A stretch of DNA of 32,353 nt from Novosphingobium sp. SCN 66-18 (GCA_001725355.1 MEGD01000036.1:1-32353); one strand, 5' to 3'. Counted from the first letter of the stretch, positions 25,156 to 32,353 are shown. Notes: generated by a model from the sequence alone, not told the origin. Numbers and translations are program-made.

Positions 25156-25818
25156 TCAATATTGCCAGCTGCTAAGCACGTTGCGGACGTAAGACGGTGT
25201 CTCCCCGTTTCTAGGGATGCCGCCTGCTCGCTCTACGGAACGTGGCCCGGCATTGTAAGCGGCGAGGGCCAGATGCACTACCCCGAACTTGTCGAGCATC
25301 TGGCGCAGATACCGCGCCGCGCCAAAGATGTTCGCCATTGGATCGAAGCGGTTTGAAACGCCAAGGTCGCGGGCGGTCCCCGGCATCAACTGACCCAGGC
25401 CAGCGGCACCAGCCTTGCTGATCGCCAAAGGATTATACCGGGACTCCGTCCATACCAACGCGTCGAGAAGGCCCGCCGGCAACGCATATTGCGTCTCCGC
25501 GGCATAGACATGGGGAAGGAAGCTTGCCCGGCGAAAGCCCGACGGCCCCCTCCTTTCGGGCTTCGTATAGCGATAGGGAAGATAGGTCCGGCCCGCTTCG
25601 AGGCCAGGGGCGGCGGACGAAGCGATATTTTGGGGACGCTGCCAAATCCCATGTTCGACCAATTGGAAACCGTTCGCCCCCTCGGCCACGCGGAAGCCGC
25701 CAGGTCCAATCTCAGGTGCAGCAGCAGCCTCAGGGGCCGTTTCCTCCTGCGCCTGAGCCGGGACGACGAACGCCATACCGATCACTGCCGCTGTGATTGT
25801 TGCCCATCTCAGTCTCAT
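25156..25818 (-). CDS. Exported lytic transglycosylase (SLT-type)
   Basis: Cuts peptidoglycan; typical helper of conjugation, secretion or cell-wall remodelling. 220 aa with a signal peptide (1-23, ending AQA). Catalytic Glu125 lies in WTESRYNP, with GAAGLGQLMPGTA at 137-149 and AYNAGP at 187-192, all as in the goose-type/Slt fold. The ATG at 25818 is preceded by an AAGGGA-like site. The frame continues upstream without a stop through a truncated pilin gene to 26106, so a longer fused product is formally possible. A LexA-like box is 31 nt upstream. Confidence 0.9.
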   Translation of the reverse strand: MRLRWATITAAVIGMAFVVPAQAQEETAPEAAAAPEIGPGGFRVAEGANGFQLVEHGIWQRPQNIASSAAPGLEAGRTYLPYRYTKPERRGPSGFRRASFLPHVYAAETQYALPAGLLDALVWTESRYNPLAISKAGAAGLGQLMPGTARDLGVSNRFDPMANIFGAARYLRQMLDKFGVVHLALAAYNAGPRSVERAGGIPRNGETPSYVRNVLSSWQY

Positions 25819-25849
25819 ATCTCGATCCCTTCTATGGCCGAATCGAATG

Positions 25850-25867
25850 AGAACATATATAGAACAT
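25850..25867 (-). promoter_or_regulatory. LexA-like (SOS) box upstream of the transglycosylase
   Basis: Minus strand carries GTTC-TATATAT-GTTC (25865-25851), a perfect match to the alphaproteobacterial LexA consensus GTTC-N7-GTTC. It lies 31 nt before the transglycosylase ATG, within a promoter-like AT-rich stretch. A closely related site is at 26304-26321. Confidence 0.55.
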
Positions 25868-25875
25868 GACGTGTA

Positions 25876-26043
25876 GGTGAACTTGGTTAGCGCCGGAGTG
25901 AAGGTCGTGTCGGCGCCGGCATAGGCGGCACTGGCCGCGAGAGCGGCGATCGCGACGGGGAGGGCAATGTTGAGGGCGCGACCGAACTTCGAGGGGCCGA
26001 GACCATTGGCGCCGACGCGCCGGGGGACGGGAAGGGACTGCAT
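25876..26043 (-). pseudogene. Truncated conjugative pilin (VirB2/TraA-like)
   Basis: From ATG 26043 (ribosome site GGAG) the frame encodes a basic N-terminus, a hydrophobic segment (ALPVAIAALAASAAYAG) and then ADTTFTPALTKFT, which resembles the start of the mature domain of VirB2/TraA-type pilins. The rest of a pilin (second hydrophobic segment) is missing; the sequence changes abruptly near 25876. The frame has no stop and runs on into the transglycosylase. It looks like the remains of a type IV secretion locus lost by deletion. Identity is by pattern only. Confidence 0.5.
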
Positions 26044-26390
26044 GTGAAGCTCCGCTGGGAGGGGTGGGCACAGCGTTCTTTCGTTCGCTGTGCACTCCAC
26101 ATGCATCTAGGAAATCGTTGTAGGAAAGTCTGAGATGACCAACCTTCGCCTGCGTGGACGAATGCGGACACACAAAGCATGCGCTGTCGGCGAACATGTC
26201 AGAATACAGCGGTTTATGCAGCATATCGTGCCGAAGATGTCCGACGATGCTGCCGCTAATTGCCAGCGACTCGGGCTCCGGTAACGATTCACCTAAAAAC
26301 GATATGTTTCACATATGTTCTTTTAATTTTCCTACACGCGAGGTGTCGCGATATAGCTGCGACTCGAACGCCATCATGAGGAGAATCGTC
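26044..26390. other. Divergent AT-rich intergenic region with an operator-like site
   Basis: 347 nt between the pilin remnant and the helix-turn-helix gene. It has an AT-rich part (about 26285-26335) with the site described separately. No convincing gene was found; an open plus-strand frame from 26154 merges into the regulator but is unlikely to be translated. Confidence 0.5.
26302..26321 (+). promoter_or_regulatory. Operator-like site related to the LexA-like box
   Basis: Contains the perfect dyad ATATGT-TTC-ACATAT (26302-26316) and GTTT-N7-GTTC (26306-26320), one base off the LexA consensus. The 18-mer 26304-26321 matches the site at 25850-25867 in 15 of 18 positions. It is 69 nt before the regulator's ATG. 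Confidence 0.45.
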
Positions 26391-26852
26391 ATGCACCAAG
26401 CTCAGGCCGTGAAAGGAACCGCAAACCTCAGCCTTGCCCGTGTCCTCGCCCACGCGGTGGATGTGGCTGACAAGCCTAGGCATCAGATCGCCCGCGAAGC
26501 AGGGATGCACCGCGAGACACTGTTGCGGGTCATGCGGGCCGAACGCCCGATCGGGCTCGACGAGGCAGCCAGCATTCTCACCGTCTGCGGCGCCTTCCCA
26601 CGCGCCAGCCTGATACTCGCCCTCGCGGGCCAGGAGGATCTGGCATGCGAATGGATGCGAAGTGAAATGGGCGAGTTCCTCGACGAGTTCTTCGCCACCC
26701 TGCCTTCGCATCTGGAACGCACGCTCGGTCGCAGGACCGAGGATGTCCGCCCGCGCTGGGCCAATGGCACCTCGCAACTCGTCGCGCGGATGCTGGCCAA
26801 GCACATCGATGATTTTGCTAACCGCGACATCGGCATGTCGCTACCGCGCTGA
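26391..26852 (+). CDS. Helix-turn-helix DNA-binding protein (XRE-like)
   Basis: A 153-aa protein with a helix-turn-helix at about 31-50 (HQIAREAGMHRETLLRVMRAE), followed by a helical C-terminal part of about 100 residues. The ATG at 26391 is chosen: AGGAG is 8 nt upstream; an upstream ATG at 26376 is possible. The DNA-binding part resembles phage/ICE repressors of the XRE/Cro type. Placement between the operator-like site and an AlpA-like gene suggests it controls the mobile element. No ligand or target is known. Confidence 0.75.
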   Translation: MHQAQAVKGTANLSLARVLAHAVDVADKPRHQIAREAGMHRETLLRVMRAERPIGLDEAASILTVCGAFPRASLILALAGQEDLACEWMRSEMGEFLDEFFATLPSHLERTLGRRTEDVRPRWANGTSQLVARMLAKHIDDFANRDIGMSLPR

Positions 26853-26899
26853 ACAATCCCAATTCGGAGGGGACCGACCTGAGATCGAATGGAATTCCG

Positions 26900-27148
26900 A
26901 TGAACCCTGCATCCGCGACGCAAGTCCCCGAGCCATCTCCAACTGGCGCATTCGCGCCCGTACCGCAGCCCGCACGGCTTCTGCGCCTGCCCGAGGTCAT
27001 GGCGCGGGTTGGCCTGAAGCGATCTGCGATCTACCAGCGGATGAGTGAAGGCCGGTTTCCGAAATCGCGCTCGCTTGGCCCGAAGTGCGCGGTATGGATC
27101 GAGGCTGAAATCGATGCTTGGATTGCTAAAATTGCGTCTGACGATTAG
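26900..27148 (+). CDS. AlpA-type transcriptional regulator
   Basis: An 82-aa MerR-like winged-helix protein of the AlpA/phage-excision family. The core, LLRLPEVMARVGLKRSAIYQR (about 27-47) with GRFPKSRSLGPKCAVWIEAEIDAWI (51-75), is typical. AlpA proteins activate prophage or integrative-element excision genes and are found near integrases. No integrase gene is seen here. Starts 47 nt after the XRE-like gene on the same strand, so probably cotranscribed. Confidence 0.87.
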   Translation: MNPASATQVPEPSPTGAFAPVPQPARLLRLPEVMARVGLKRSAIYQRMSEGRFPKSRSLGPKCAVWIEAEIDAWIAKIASDD

Positions 27149-27755
27149 CCGAAAAGCGGCACGCAGAAAGTGACCACGCGATTGTACGATTGCCGTCGTA
27201 CAGGTAGGCACATCGCTGTTGGTTGAACGAACCATAGCGCGTCATTTTCCCGGAGGTGCATTGGCCGCGTCGTGGGGGAAGTGTCCCTTTCCCAGCAGCA
27301 GTCCGTCGAACTCGAAGCGCAGGCAACGGCACGAATACGTCGCGAATGCGCGCTTCGACCTGAGGGCCGGCGAAATCGCCCGAGCGTGTCATGGCGTCAC
27401 AAACTAAGGTCGATGACAGGCTGTCTCGGTCCGTCGCCAGCCACATAGGTCGATCAGCCGCAAACCTGTCGAGTCACTGGCCGTCGCTTTGAAACGAAAG
27501 CACACTGTCCCGATGTTAGTTCGGGCGTGGCGTTGTAATGGCTGGCGGTGCAAGATCGGCGCGCCGCATAAGGCAGGCGCCGTCTGAGTACACCCTGATC
27601 CAGTTGCTGCGGACTCAGAAGATCAACCTCATCGCCTGAGTTCAAACGACGCTAGCATCGGCACAGGTCAGGCCATGCTGCCTAAGCGGCGGGTCGGGGC
27701 GTCCACTGCCTTTTGATTAGTGGGCGGCCCGCACTGAGTTTGTTGCGAGCGCCCT
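27149..27755. other. Gene-poor stretch, probably degraded mobile DNA
   Basis: About 600 nt without a gene I can support. A perfect 7-bp inverted repeat with a 6-nt loop (TGTACGA 27183-27189, TCGTACA 27196-27202) sits after alpA and may be a weak terminator or operator. Short frames on both strands have no recognisable motif. Likely remnant sequence. Confidence 0.5.
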
Positions 27756-29291
27756 TCAGCGGAGCCGGACCGGAACATAAGTCGGTGACTGACCGCGACG
27801 CTGCACGCGCAGCAGCAAGGCTTCGCGCGAGGCGCGCTTGGTCTCGCTGATCCTGGCTTCGAGGTCGGCAATGGTGCTGACGGGGCGATTATTCGCCGAG
27901 AGCACGACGTCGCCGCGACGGAGCCCTTTGCCTGCCGCGTCGGAGACAGGATCGACTCCGTCGATGACAAGGCCTCTCGTTCCGAGATCAAGTCCGAGTT
28001 GCCGCGCGATATCCGGGGTGAGGGGCTGGACCGACAGGCCCAAGGCGTCTTCGACCACCGGATCATCTCGATCCCGGGAAGGACCTTCGAACCTGTTGTC
28101 GTCAGGACCGAACCCGAAGTCCTGATCGGTCAGCGCCGCTTCGTTCGGTCGCTCGTCGAGCGTGACGCGCACGCTCAGTCGCTTGCCCTCGCGGATCAGC
28201 TCGATCGGCACGCGATCACCGGGATTCCGGTTGGCGATGAGAAAAGACAGGGATTGCCCAGGCGTGACTTCCTTGCCGTCCACCTCAACGATGACATCGC
28301 CGGCCCGGATACCAGCCTTTGCGGCCGCCCTGCCGGGCTCCACCGACTGAACGAAAGCGCCACGCCTCTGCGGCAGCCCCAGCGAATCGGCGAGGTCGTC
28401 CGCGACCGGCTGGATTTGCACGCCGAGATAGCCGCGCTCGATGGACTGCCCGGCCTTGAGCTTCTCGATGATCGGCGCCGCGATTTCAGCCGGTATGGCG
28501 AAACCGATGCCGACATTACCCCCGTTCGGCGAGAAGATCGCGTTGTTGATGCCGATAACCTGGCCCTTCATGTCGAACATGGGCCCACCGGAATTGCCGC
28601 GATTGATCGAGGCATCGGTCTGGATGTAGCGGTCGTACGCTGTCCCAATGCCGGTATTGCGATAGACCGCCGAGATGATGCCGGCAGTGACAGTGCCGCC
28701 GAGCCCGAAGGGGTTGCCGATCGCGAGCACCCAATCGCCTACCCGCGCCGCGCGGGAGTCGCCGAACTTCACGAAGGGCAGCGGCTTGCCAGCGTTGATC
28801 TTGAGAATCGCCAGGTCCGAAGCGGCGTCCCGGCCGACCAGCTTGGCAGCATATTCGGTGCCGTCCGGCATCGTGACGGTGATCGAGTCTACCTGCGCCT
28901 GGCCGCCGCTCGCCGTGATCACATGATTGTTGGTAACCACGTAGCCATCGGCCGATATGATGAAACCGGAACCGAGTGACTGCGCCTCCCGCGTTCGTGG
29001 TCCCAAACGGCCACCGCCGAACAGGTCTTCAAATGGGGTTCCAGCGAAAGGGTTGAAGACGGAAACTCGAACCCGCTGACGCGTCGAGATATTGACCACA
29101 GCCGGCGCGAGTTGCTCGGTCAAAGAGGAAAAGCTCGTCGGCGCTCCGGCGCGGGGCACTATCGGAGCAATTCGGCTCGGCTCGTTCTGGGCAACCTGAG
29201 CTTCGGCCGGATGTCCGGTCGCGAGCGAAAGAGCACTGCCTCCCAGCAGCAGCGCAGCTGTTATCCCGTAAGTGTACCGCACGCGCTTCAC
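27756..29291 (-). CDS. Periplasmic serine endoprotease DegP/HtrA (Do-like)
   Basis: Trypsin-like HtrA protease/chaperone for misfolded envelope proteins, 511 aa. Signal peptide (about 1-32), catalytic His123 (TNNHVI), Asp159 (SDLAIL) and Ser234 (RGNSGGP), then PDZ1 (about 290-380) and PDZ2 (about 415-505). An acidic linker with FGFGPDDNRF joins the PDZ domains. Start GTG at 29291, with a very good ribosome site (AAAGGAG, 9 nt away). This resembles the Do-like protease carried as cargo in some stress-tolerance loci. Its divergent promoter region includes a perfect dyad at 29384-29400. Confidence 0.93.
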   Translation of the reverse strand: MKRVRYTYGITAALLLGGSALSLATGHPAEAQVAQNEPSRIAPIVPRAGAPTSFSSLTEQLAPAVVNISTRQRVRVSVFNPFAGTPFEDLFGGGRLGPRTREAQSLGSGFIISADGYVVTNNHVITASGGQAQVDSITVTMPDGTEYAAKLVGRDAASDLAILKINAGKPLPFVKFGDSRAARVGDWVLAIGNPFGLGGTVTAGIISAVYRNTGIGTAYDRYIQTDASINRGNSGGPMFDMKGQVIGINNAIFSPNGGNVGIGFAIPAEIAAPIIEKLKAGQSIERGYLGVQIQPVADDLADSLGLPQRRGAFVQSVEPGRAAAKAGIRAGDVIVEVDGKEVTPGQSLSFLIANRNPGDRVPIELIREGKRLSVRVTLDERPNEAALTDQDFGFGPDDNRFEGPSRDRDDPVVEDALGLSVQPLTPDIARQLGLDLGTRGLVIDGVDPVSDAAGKGLRRGDVVLSANNRPVSTIADLEARISETKRASREALLLRVQRRGQSPTYVPVRLR

Positions 29292-29383
29292 CTCCGTTTA
29301 CTCCTTTCGAATGACCGTTGCCTTCCCGGAGCGGAGGCAGACGGTGTCAGATGAAGAGGCGATCGGCGCGCGACACGAGCAGC

Positions 29384-29400
29384 ACTCGCCGTTGGCGAGT
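29384..29400. promoter_or_regulatory. Perfect dyad upstream of degP
   Basis: ACTCGCC-GTT-GGCGAGT is a perfect 7-bp inverted repeat about 95 nt upstream of the degP start. On the plus strand it is followed by TTCT. It may be an operator for envelope stress control or a terminator reading the other way; neither can be decided. Confidence 0.4.
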
Positions 29401-29844
29401 TTCTAACCGTGCGGGGCGGTGGAGGGACCAGGAAGCAGGATGGAGTACCGCTTCAGGTTTGCAGGCCGGCGAGGAGGTAGCTGGCTGCATTCAAGCCTTG
29501 CTCCCAGCGGCCTCGCGGTTCTCTCGTGCGCGGCTGGTCAACGCGCACCGCCCGTAGAACGGCTGTACGAAGCAATCGCGTCGATCGTCCCTCCATGGTT
29601 TGAGTGTGCCAATCGTATTCAGACAAGCTGAATGCTGCGTGACCCTCGACAGCCGATTCGAGATGTCGGCGCCCGAAATCCGCCGCAGGCTTTCCCGAGG
29701 CGTGTCGAACATCACGCGCCCAGAAAAAACGCGTCGTCGGCTTGAGTTCCCAGCGCACCGCGCATGCCAAGGGGGACAAAATTCGGGATGCTTCGCCAAG
29801 CGGCATTTTGCCCACATTTTTCAAAGGCTCGGAGGCAAAACGCG

Positions 29845-29870
29845 GGAACGATCGGAGGGTCGTCACCGTT
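29845..29870 (+). promoter_or_regulatory. EcfG-type general stress response promoter
   Basis: GGAAC (29845-29849), 17 nt, CGTT (29867-29870) matches the alphaproteobacterial EcfG/RpoE2 consensus GGAAC-N16-17-CGTT exactly. It lies 48 nt before the ATG of the 86-aa membrane protein, placing a start site near 29877. It would put that gene, and perhaps the protease after it, under the PhyR-NepR-EcfG stress response. Confidence 0.7.
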
Positions 29871-29918
29871 CAACTGATGCAGTTCGCAACTGTAAGTCGA
29901 GAGCTATGGAGACGTATA

Positions 29919-30179
29919 ATGCCCAGATTGACCGTGAGACGGTCGGCGGGTACCACCTGGCTGTGGGTTGCCTTGCTGACTGCAATGTTCATGCTTGTCG
30001 TGGCGTGGTTCACCGACCCGCTCGGTTACGTCGAGGGGACGAAGCCGGCCCGAAACACGGCATCGACCGAATGGACAGTTGCGCCGGATGGCCCGGCGGT
30101 GCCCGTCAACCTGCCGCAGGTTCGATTGAAGCCTACCGGCGACGAGCCCGCAGCCCCGGCAAGCCCGCCGTCGCAATGA
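29919..30179 (+). CDS. Small single-pass membrane protein with Pro-rich tail, 86 aa
   Basis: Hydrophobic segment at about 13-31 (TWLWVALLTAMFMLVVAWF) after a basic N-terminus, then a tail of 55 residues rich in Pro/Ala/Val (VPVNLPQVRLKP ... PAAPASPPSQ). Arg-rich start and acidic tail predict an inside-N, periplasmic-C orientation. ATG 29919 has GGAG upstream. It sits between an EcfG promoter and a DegS-like protease. No known family recognised; a role as a stress-induced partner or substrate of the protease is inference. Confidence 0.65.
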   Translation: MPRLTVRRSAGTTWLWVALLTAMFMLVVAWFTDPLGYVEGTKPARNTASTEWTVAPDGPAVPVNLPQVRLKPTGDEPAAPASPPSQ

Positions 30180-30187
30180 CGGCGCGG

Positions 30188-30220
30188 GGAGGTCCCCTCT
30201 TCCTCTGTGAGGGGACCTCC
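30188..30220 (+). terminator. Strong 12-bp hairpin between the 86-aa gene and protease
   Basis: GGAGGTCCCCTC (30188-30199) pairs perfectly with GAGGGGACCTCC (30209-30220) around a 9-nt loop. It lies 8 nt after the 86-aa gene's stop. There is no T tract, so it may be an attenuator, processing site or partial terminator rather than a classical rho-independent one. Confidence 0.5.
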
Positions 30221-30375
30221 TGTCTGGCCGCTAAGCACGACGCGCTCGCTAGAGTCTTGAACTCCAACCGGTCGACGGCGATCAGTGGGGCAGGGGGAAT
30301 AGTGAGACCATTTGGACTAGCGACCGAGCGCTTGAAGCTTGACCGAGACAGCTGCGGTTCCTCATCCTACTTTCG

Positions 30376-31512
30376 ATGAGGACACAATCACGCCAGTTGG
30401 GCTTTGTCGGACGTTGGCTGCTTGTATGCGCGAGCGTCGTGGCGCTGATGCTGTTGTGGTACTACCTATCGAGCAGGGCTTGGCGCCCGGAAAGCCCATC
30501 AGACACGCAGCGCCTGGTCACTCCGCGCGGTGAGCTGGCGACCGACGAGCGGTCCACAATCGAGCTCTTCGAGAAGTCGCGAGGCTCAGTCGTCTATATC
30601 TCCACCTCGCAACTGGTCCAGGACGTCTGGTCTCGCAATATCTTCTCCATTCCGCGCGGCACTGGCTCCGGGTTTATCTGGGATTCGGCGGGACACGTCG
30701 TCACCAACTTCCACGTCATCCAGGGTGCATCCGAAGCGACCGTGCTCCTTGCGGACGGGCGGAGGTATAGAGCGGTGCTGGTCGGGGCGAGCCCGCAGCA
30801 CGATATCGCCCTCTTGAGGATCAGCGTCGGTTTACGTCGTCCGTCTCCGGTTCCGATCGGAACCAGCGCAGATCTCAAGGTCGGCCAGAAGGTCTTTGCG
30901 ATCGGCAATCCGTTTGGTCTGGATTGGACATTGACCACCGGTATCGTCTCGGCGCTGGATCGATCGCTGCCCAGGCAGAATGGCGGGCCGGACATCGAGC
31001 ACCTGATCCAGACCGACGCCGCCATAAATCCAGGCAATTCCGGGGGGCCTCTGCTCGACTCCAGCGGTCGTCTGATTGGCATCAACACGGCGATATACAG
31101 CCCGTCCGGCGCGTCCGCGGGAATCGGCTTCGCTGTGCCGGTGGACACGGTCATGCGGGTCATTCCGCAGCTGCTCAGGAATGGCAGGTACATTCGCCCC
31201 TCACTGGGCATCGTGGCCGATGAGCAGGTGAACAGCCGACTGGAGGAGCTGATGGGCCGCGAAGGCGTTTTCGTGCTGGCCGTTCAGCCCGGCTCCGCTG
31301 CTGCCAAGGCGGGATTGGTCGGTGTCACGACAGGGCCCGATGGCATCACGCCCGGTGACATCATCACCGCTATCGACGGGAAAAAGGTCGAGAGCCTTGG
31401 CGAGCTGCTCGCGCACCTCGACGACTATGCGGTCGGCGACCAAGTGCGGGTCACGCTGCAAAGAGGCGGCGTTACGCGCGACGGGACAGTCGAGCTACAG
31501 CCGGGGAATTAG
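30376..31512 (+). CDS. Membrane-anchored S1C serine protease, DegS-like
   Basis: HtrA-family protease of 378 aa with a non-cleaved N-terminal anchor (about 12-31) and a periplasmic protease domain. The catalytic triad is His113 (VTNFHVI), Asp143 (QHDIAL) and Ser222 (NPGNSGGP). One PDZ domain follows (about 275-375, ending DGTVELQPGN). This is the DegS architecture; DegS triggers envelope stress signalling, but the closest alphaproteobacterial relatives are not always functionally equivalent. Ribosome site is weak. A weak CTTGAC-N16-CCTCAT pair (30337-30364) resembles a heat-shock promoter but puts transcription almost at the ATG. A second protease in the same stress block as DegP. Confidence 0.88.
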   Translation: MRTQSRQLGFVGRWLLVCASVVALMLLWYYLSSRAWRPESPSDTQRLVTPRGELATDERSTIELFEKSRGSVVYISTSQLVQDVWSRNIFSIPRGTGSGFIWDSAGHVVTNFHVIQGASEATVLLADGRRYRAVLVGASPQHDIALLRISVGLRRPSPVPIGTSADLKVGQKVFAIGNPFGLDWTLTTGIVSALDRSLPRQNGGPDIEHLIQTDAAINPGNSGGPLLDSSGRLIGINTAIYSPSGASAGIGFAVPVDTVMRVIPQLLRNGRYIRPSLGIVADEQVNSRLEELMGREGVFVLAVQPGSAAAKAGLVGVTTGPDGITPGDIITAIDGKKVESLGELLAHLDDYAVGDQVRVTLQRGGVTRDGTVELQPGN

Positions 31513-31562
31513 CTTTGCTGAACTGGCCGCTCACGATCCACCGAGGTCGCGATCGCCGAACG

Positions 31563-31595
31563 AAAAAGTAGGGCCGGCGACTTCGATGCCGGCCC
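31563..31595 (-). terminator. Rho-independent terminator of the hdeD-like gene
   Basis: Read on the minus strand: stem GGGCCGGC (31595-31588), 9-nt loop, stem GCCGGCCC (31578-31571), then TACTTTTTCG. The stem is a perfect 8 bp and the T-tract is good. It lies 18 nt beyond the hdeD-like stop. Confidence 0.8.
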
Positions 31596-31613
31596 CAGTT
31601 GATCGAAAGAAAT

Positions 31614-32252
31614 TCAGGTGGCCGCCGGCGCAACGGTCGCGCCGTGACGGCCCGGTTTTGTGCCGCGCGGGCGAAGCCTGAGCGCGAGGGCAACGAGAAT
31701 GACGCCCGCGACGATCGACCAGGCCGCGATGAGCCACGCGACCGACAGGATGCTTGTGAGCGGATCGAGATACAGCAGCGCGAGTACGGCCAGGCCGAGC
31801 AGGATCGACAGCAATCCCGAAAGGCCAAGCAGCCACTCGCGCTCGATCACCTTACGCAGCCGATAGGCAGCGACCATCTCGATCGCGCCGGTGCTGATCG
31901 CCCATGCGCTGAGGACCACGAGGGTAGCTAGCGCGTAACCAACCGCAAACGTCCATGGCATCAGCACGAAGAGGACAGCGGCGGCGATGCCAAGCACGCC
32001 GCGCAGGACCGACACCAGCCAGCGATCGGCTTTGTTTGCTGCGCCGCGCACGCCAGCGATGAGCGAGAGCAAGCCATCTACGCCTGCATAGGCGGCGAAC
32101 ACGATCGTGAAGGCGAACAGCGCGTTCACCGGAAACAGCAGCGCGACGATGCCCAGCGCCAGCGCAAGAATGCCGCGCAGCAGCAGCCAGCTCCAGTTGC
32201 GCTGGAGCAGACATGCGCCTGCCGTGCGTTCGAGGTTCGAAGTCGCGATCAT
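31614..32252 (-). CDS. HdeD family membrane protein (DUF308)
   Basis: Inner-membrane protein of 212 aa with six predicted hydrophobic segments (about 22-42, 45-66, 78-99, 105-126, 139-162 and 168-191). The repeated pattern RGILALALGIVALLFP and RGVLGIAAAVLFVLMP is typical of the duplicated DUF308 unit of HdeD. E. coli HdeD belongs to the acid-resistance island, and HdeD genes also occur in stress-tolerance loci. Starts at ATG 32252; no ribosome site was found, and there is no better Met downstream. Convergent with the protease gene, with its own terminator. Direct function unproven. Confidence 0.88.
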   Translation of the reverse strand: MIATSNLERTAGACLLQRNWSWLLLRGILALALGIVALLFPVNALFAFTIVFAAYAGVDGLLSLIAGVRGAANKADRWLVSVLRGVLGIAAAVLFVLMPWTFAVGYALATLVVLSAWAISTGAIEMVAAYRLRKVIEREWLLGLSGLLSILLGLAVLALLYLDPLTSILSVAWLIAAWSIVAGVILVALALRLRPRGTKPGRHGATVAPAAT

Positions 32253-32353
32253 ATTGTAGCGCGACGATTACGGAGTCCGGTCGGCGTCAATTATGATGGC
32301 CGATAGGTGGCCGCGCCGGTTGGTGAATTCTGGCTACCATTTGCTGTTGCGGG

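Larger units (their letters stand above)
29292..29918. other. Intergenic region between degP and the 86-aa gene
   Basis: About 627 nt. No gene is supported: frames on both strands lack recognisable motifs. It contains the degP upstream dyad (29384-29400), a 12-bp repeat of the tRNA 3' flank (CATTTTTCAAAG at 29815-29826, also 24685-24696), and the EcfG-type promoter (29845-29870). Confidence 0.5.

Noticed and set aside
27454-27645. Minus-strand frame of 63 codons
   Set aside because: No ribosome site or motif; lies in a gene-poor degraded stretch.
29915-29920. TATAAT as a -10 promoter element
   Set aside because: It overlaps the start codon of the 86-aa gene and has no suitable -35; the EcfG site upstream is a better promoter.
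1-32353. CRISPR array or rRNA genes
   Set aside because: No regularly spaced long repeats and no rRNA-like sequence were seen in the window.

Overview
The window reads as a chromosomal segment of a GC-rich alphaproteobacterium, most likely a sphingomonad (Novosphingobium/Sphingomonas-like). Reasons: a zwf-pgl-edd-glk Entner-Doudoroff cluster whose gene order recalls the Zymomonas glf-zwf-edd-glk operon, the xerD/accA and aroK/aroB neighbourhoods, Flp-type pilins with the GATAIEYGLIAA signature, and tRNA-linked accessory DNA carrying a DUF5818-like gene. The assignment rests on gene content and protein motifs only; no database search was possible.

Layout. (1) 103-5355, plus strand: a tight six-gene catabolic-looking operon (Rieske oxygenase, two short-chain dehydrogenases, a secreted metallo-beta-lactamase-fold hydrolase, a zinc alcohol dehydrogenase, an NTF2-like protein); its substrate cannot be read from the sequence. 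(2) 5363-7421, minus strand: an OmpR-type response regulator and its histidine kinase, divergent from the next block. (3) 7678-14293, plus strand: GH13 alpha-glucosidase followed by zwf, pgl, edd and glk, a route from alpha-glucosides to glucose, glucose-6-phosphate and KDPG; eda is not present. (4) 14406-16070: PaaG-like crotonase, CsaA-type protein, DUF488 protein. (5) 16079-17781, minus: aroK-aroB; diverging from it a 47-aa membrane miniprotein, a 613-aa exported protein, xerD, accA and an M48 protease with LysM. (6) 23558-24024, minus: two Flp pilins; then mutT and tRNA-Arg(ACG).

At the tRNA (24610-24686) the character changes. From about 24690 to the window end the DNA is patchier, with longer non-coding stretches and genes typical of mobile elements: DUF5818-like protein, lytic transglycosylase, a truncated conjugative-pilin gene, a helix-turn-helix regulator and an AlpA-type regulator. 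Beyond these lies an envelope-stress block: a DegP-type protease, an 86-aa membrane protein, a membrane-anchored DegS-like protease and an HdeD-family membrane protein, recalling cargo of transmissible stress-tolerance loci. A near-perfect EcfG (general stress response sigma factor) promoter precedes the 86-aa gene.

The most interesting signals are: the EcfG promoter in front of the protease block; two related 18-bp operator-like sites (25850-25867 and 26304-26321), one a perfect match to the alphaproteobacterial LexA box GTTC-N7-GTTC; the CTAGGTA repeats just downstream of the tRNA; the in-frame junction between the truncated pilin and the transglycosylase; and a histidine kinase lacking the usual Thr of its H-box.
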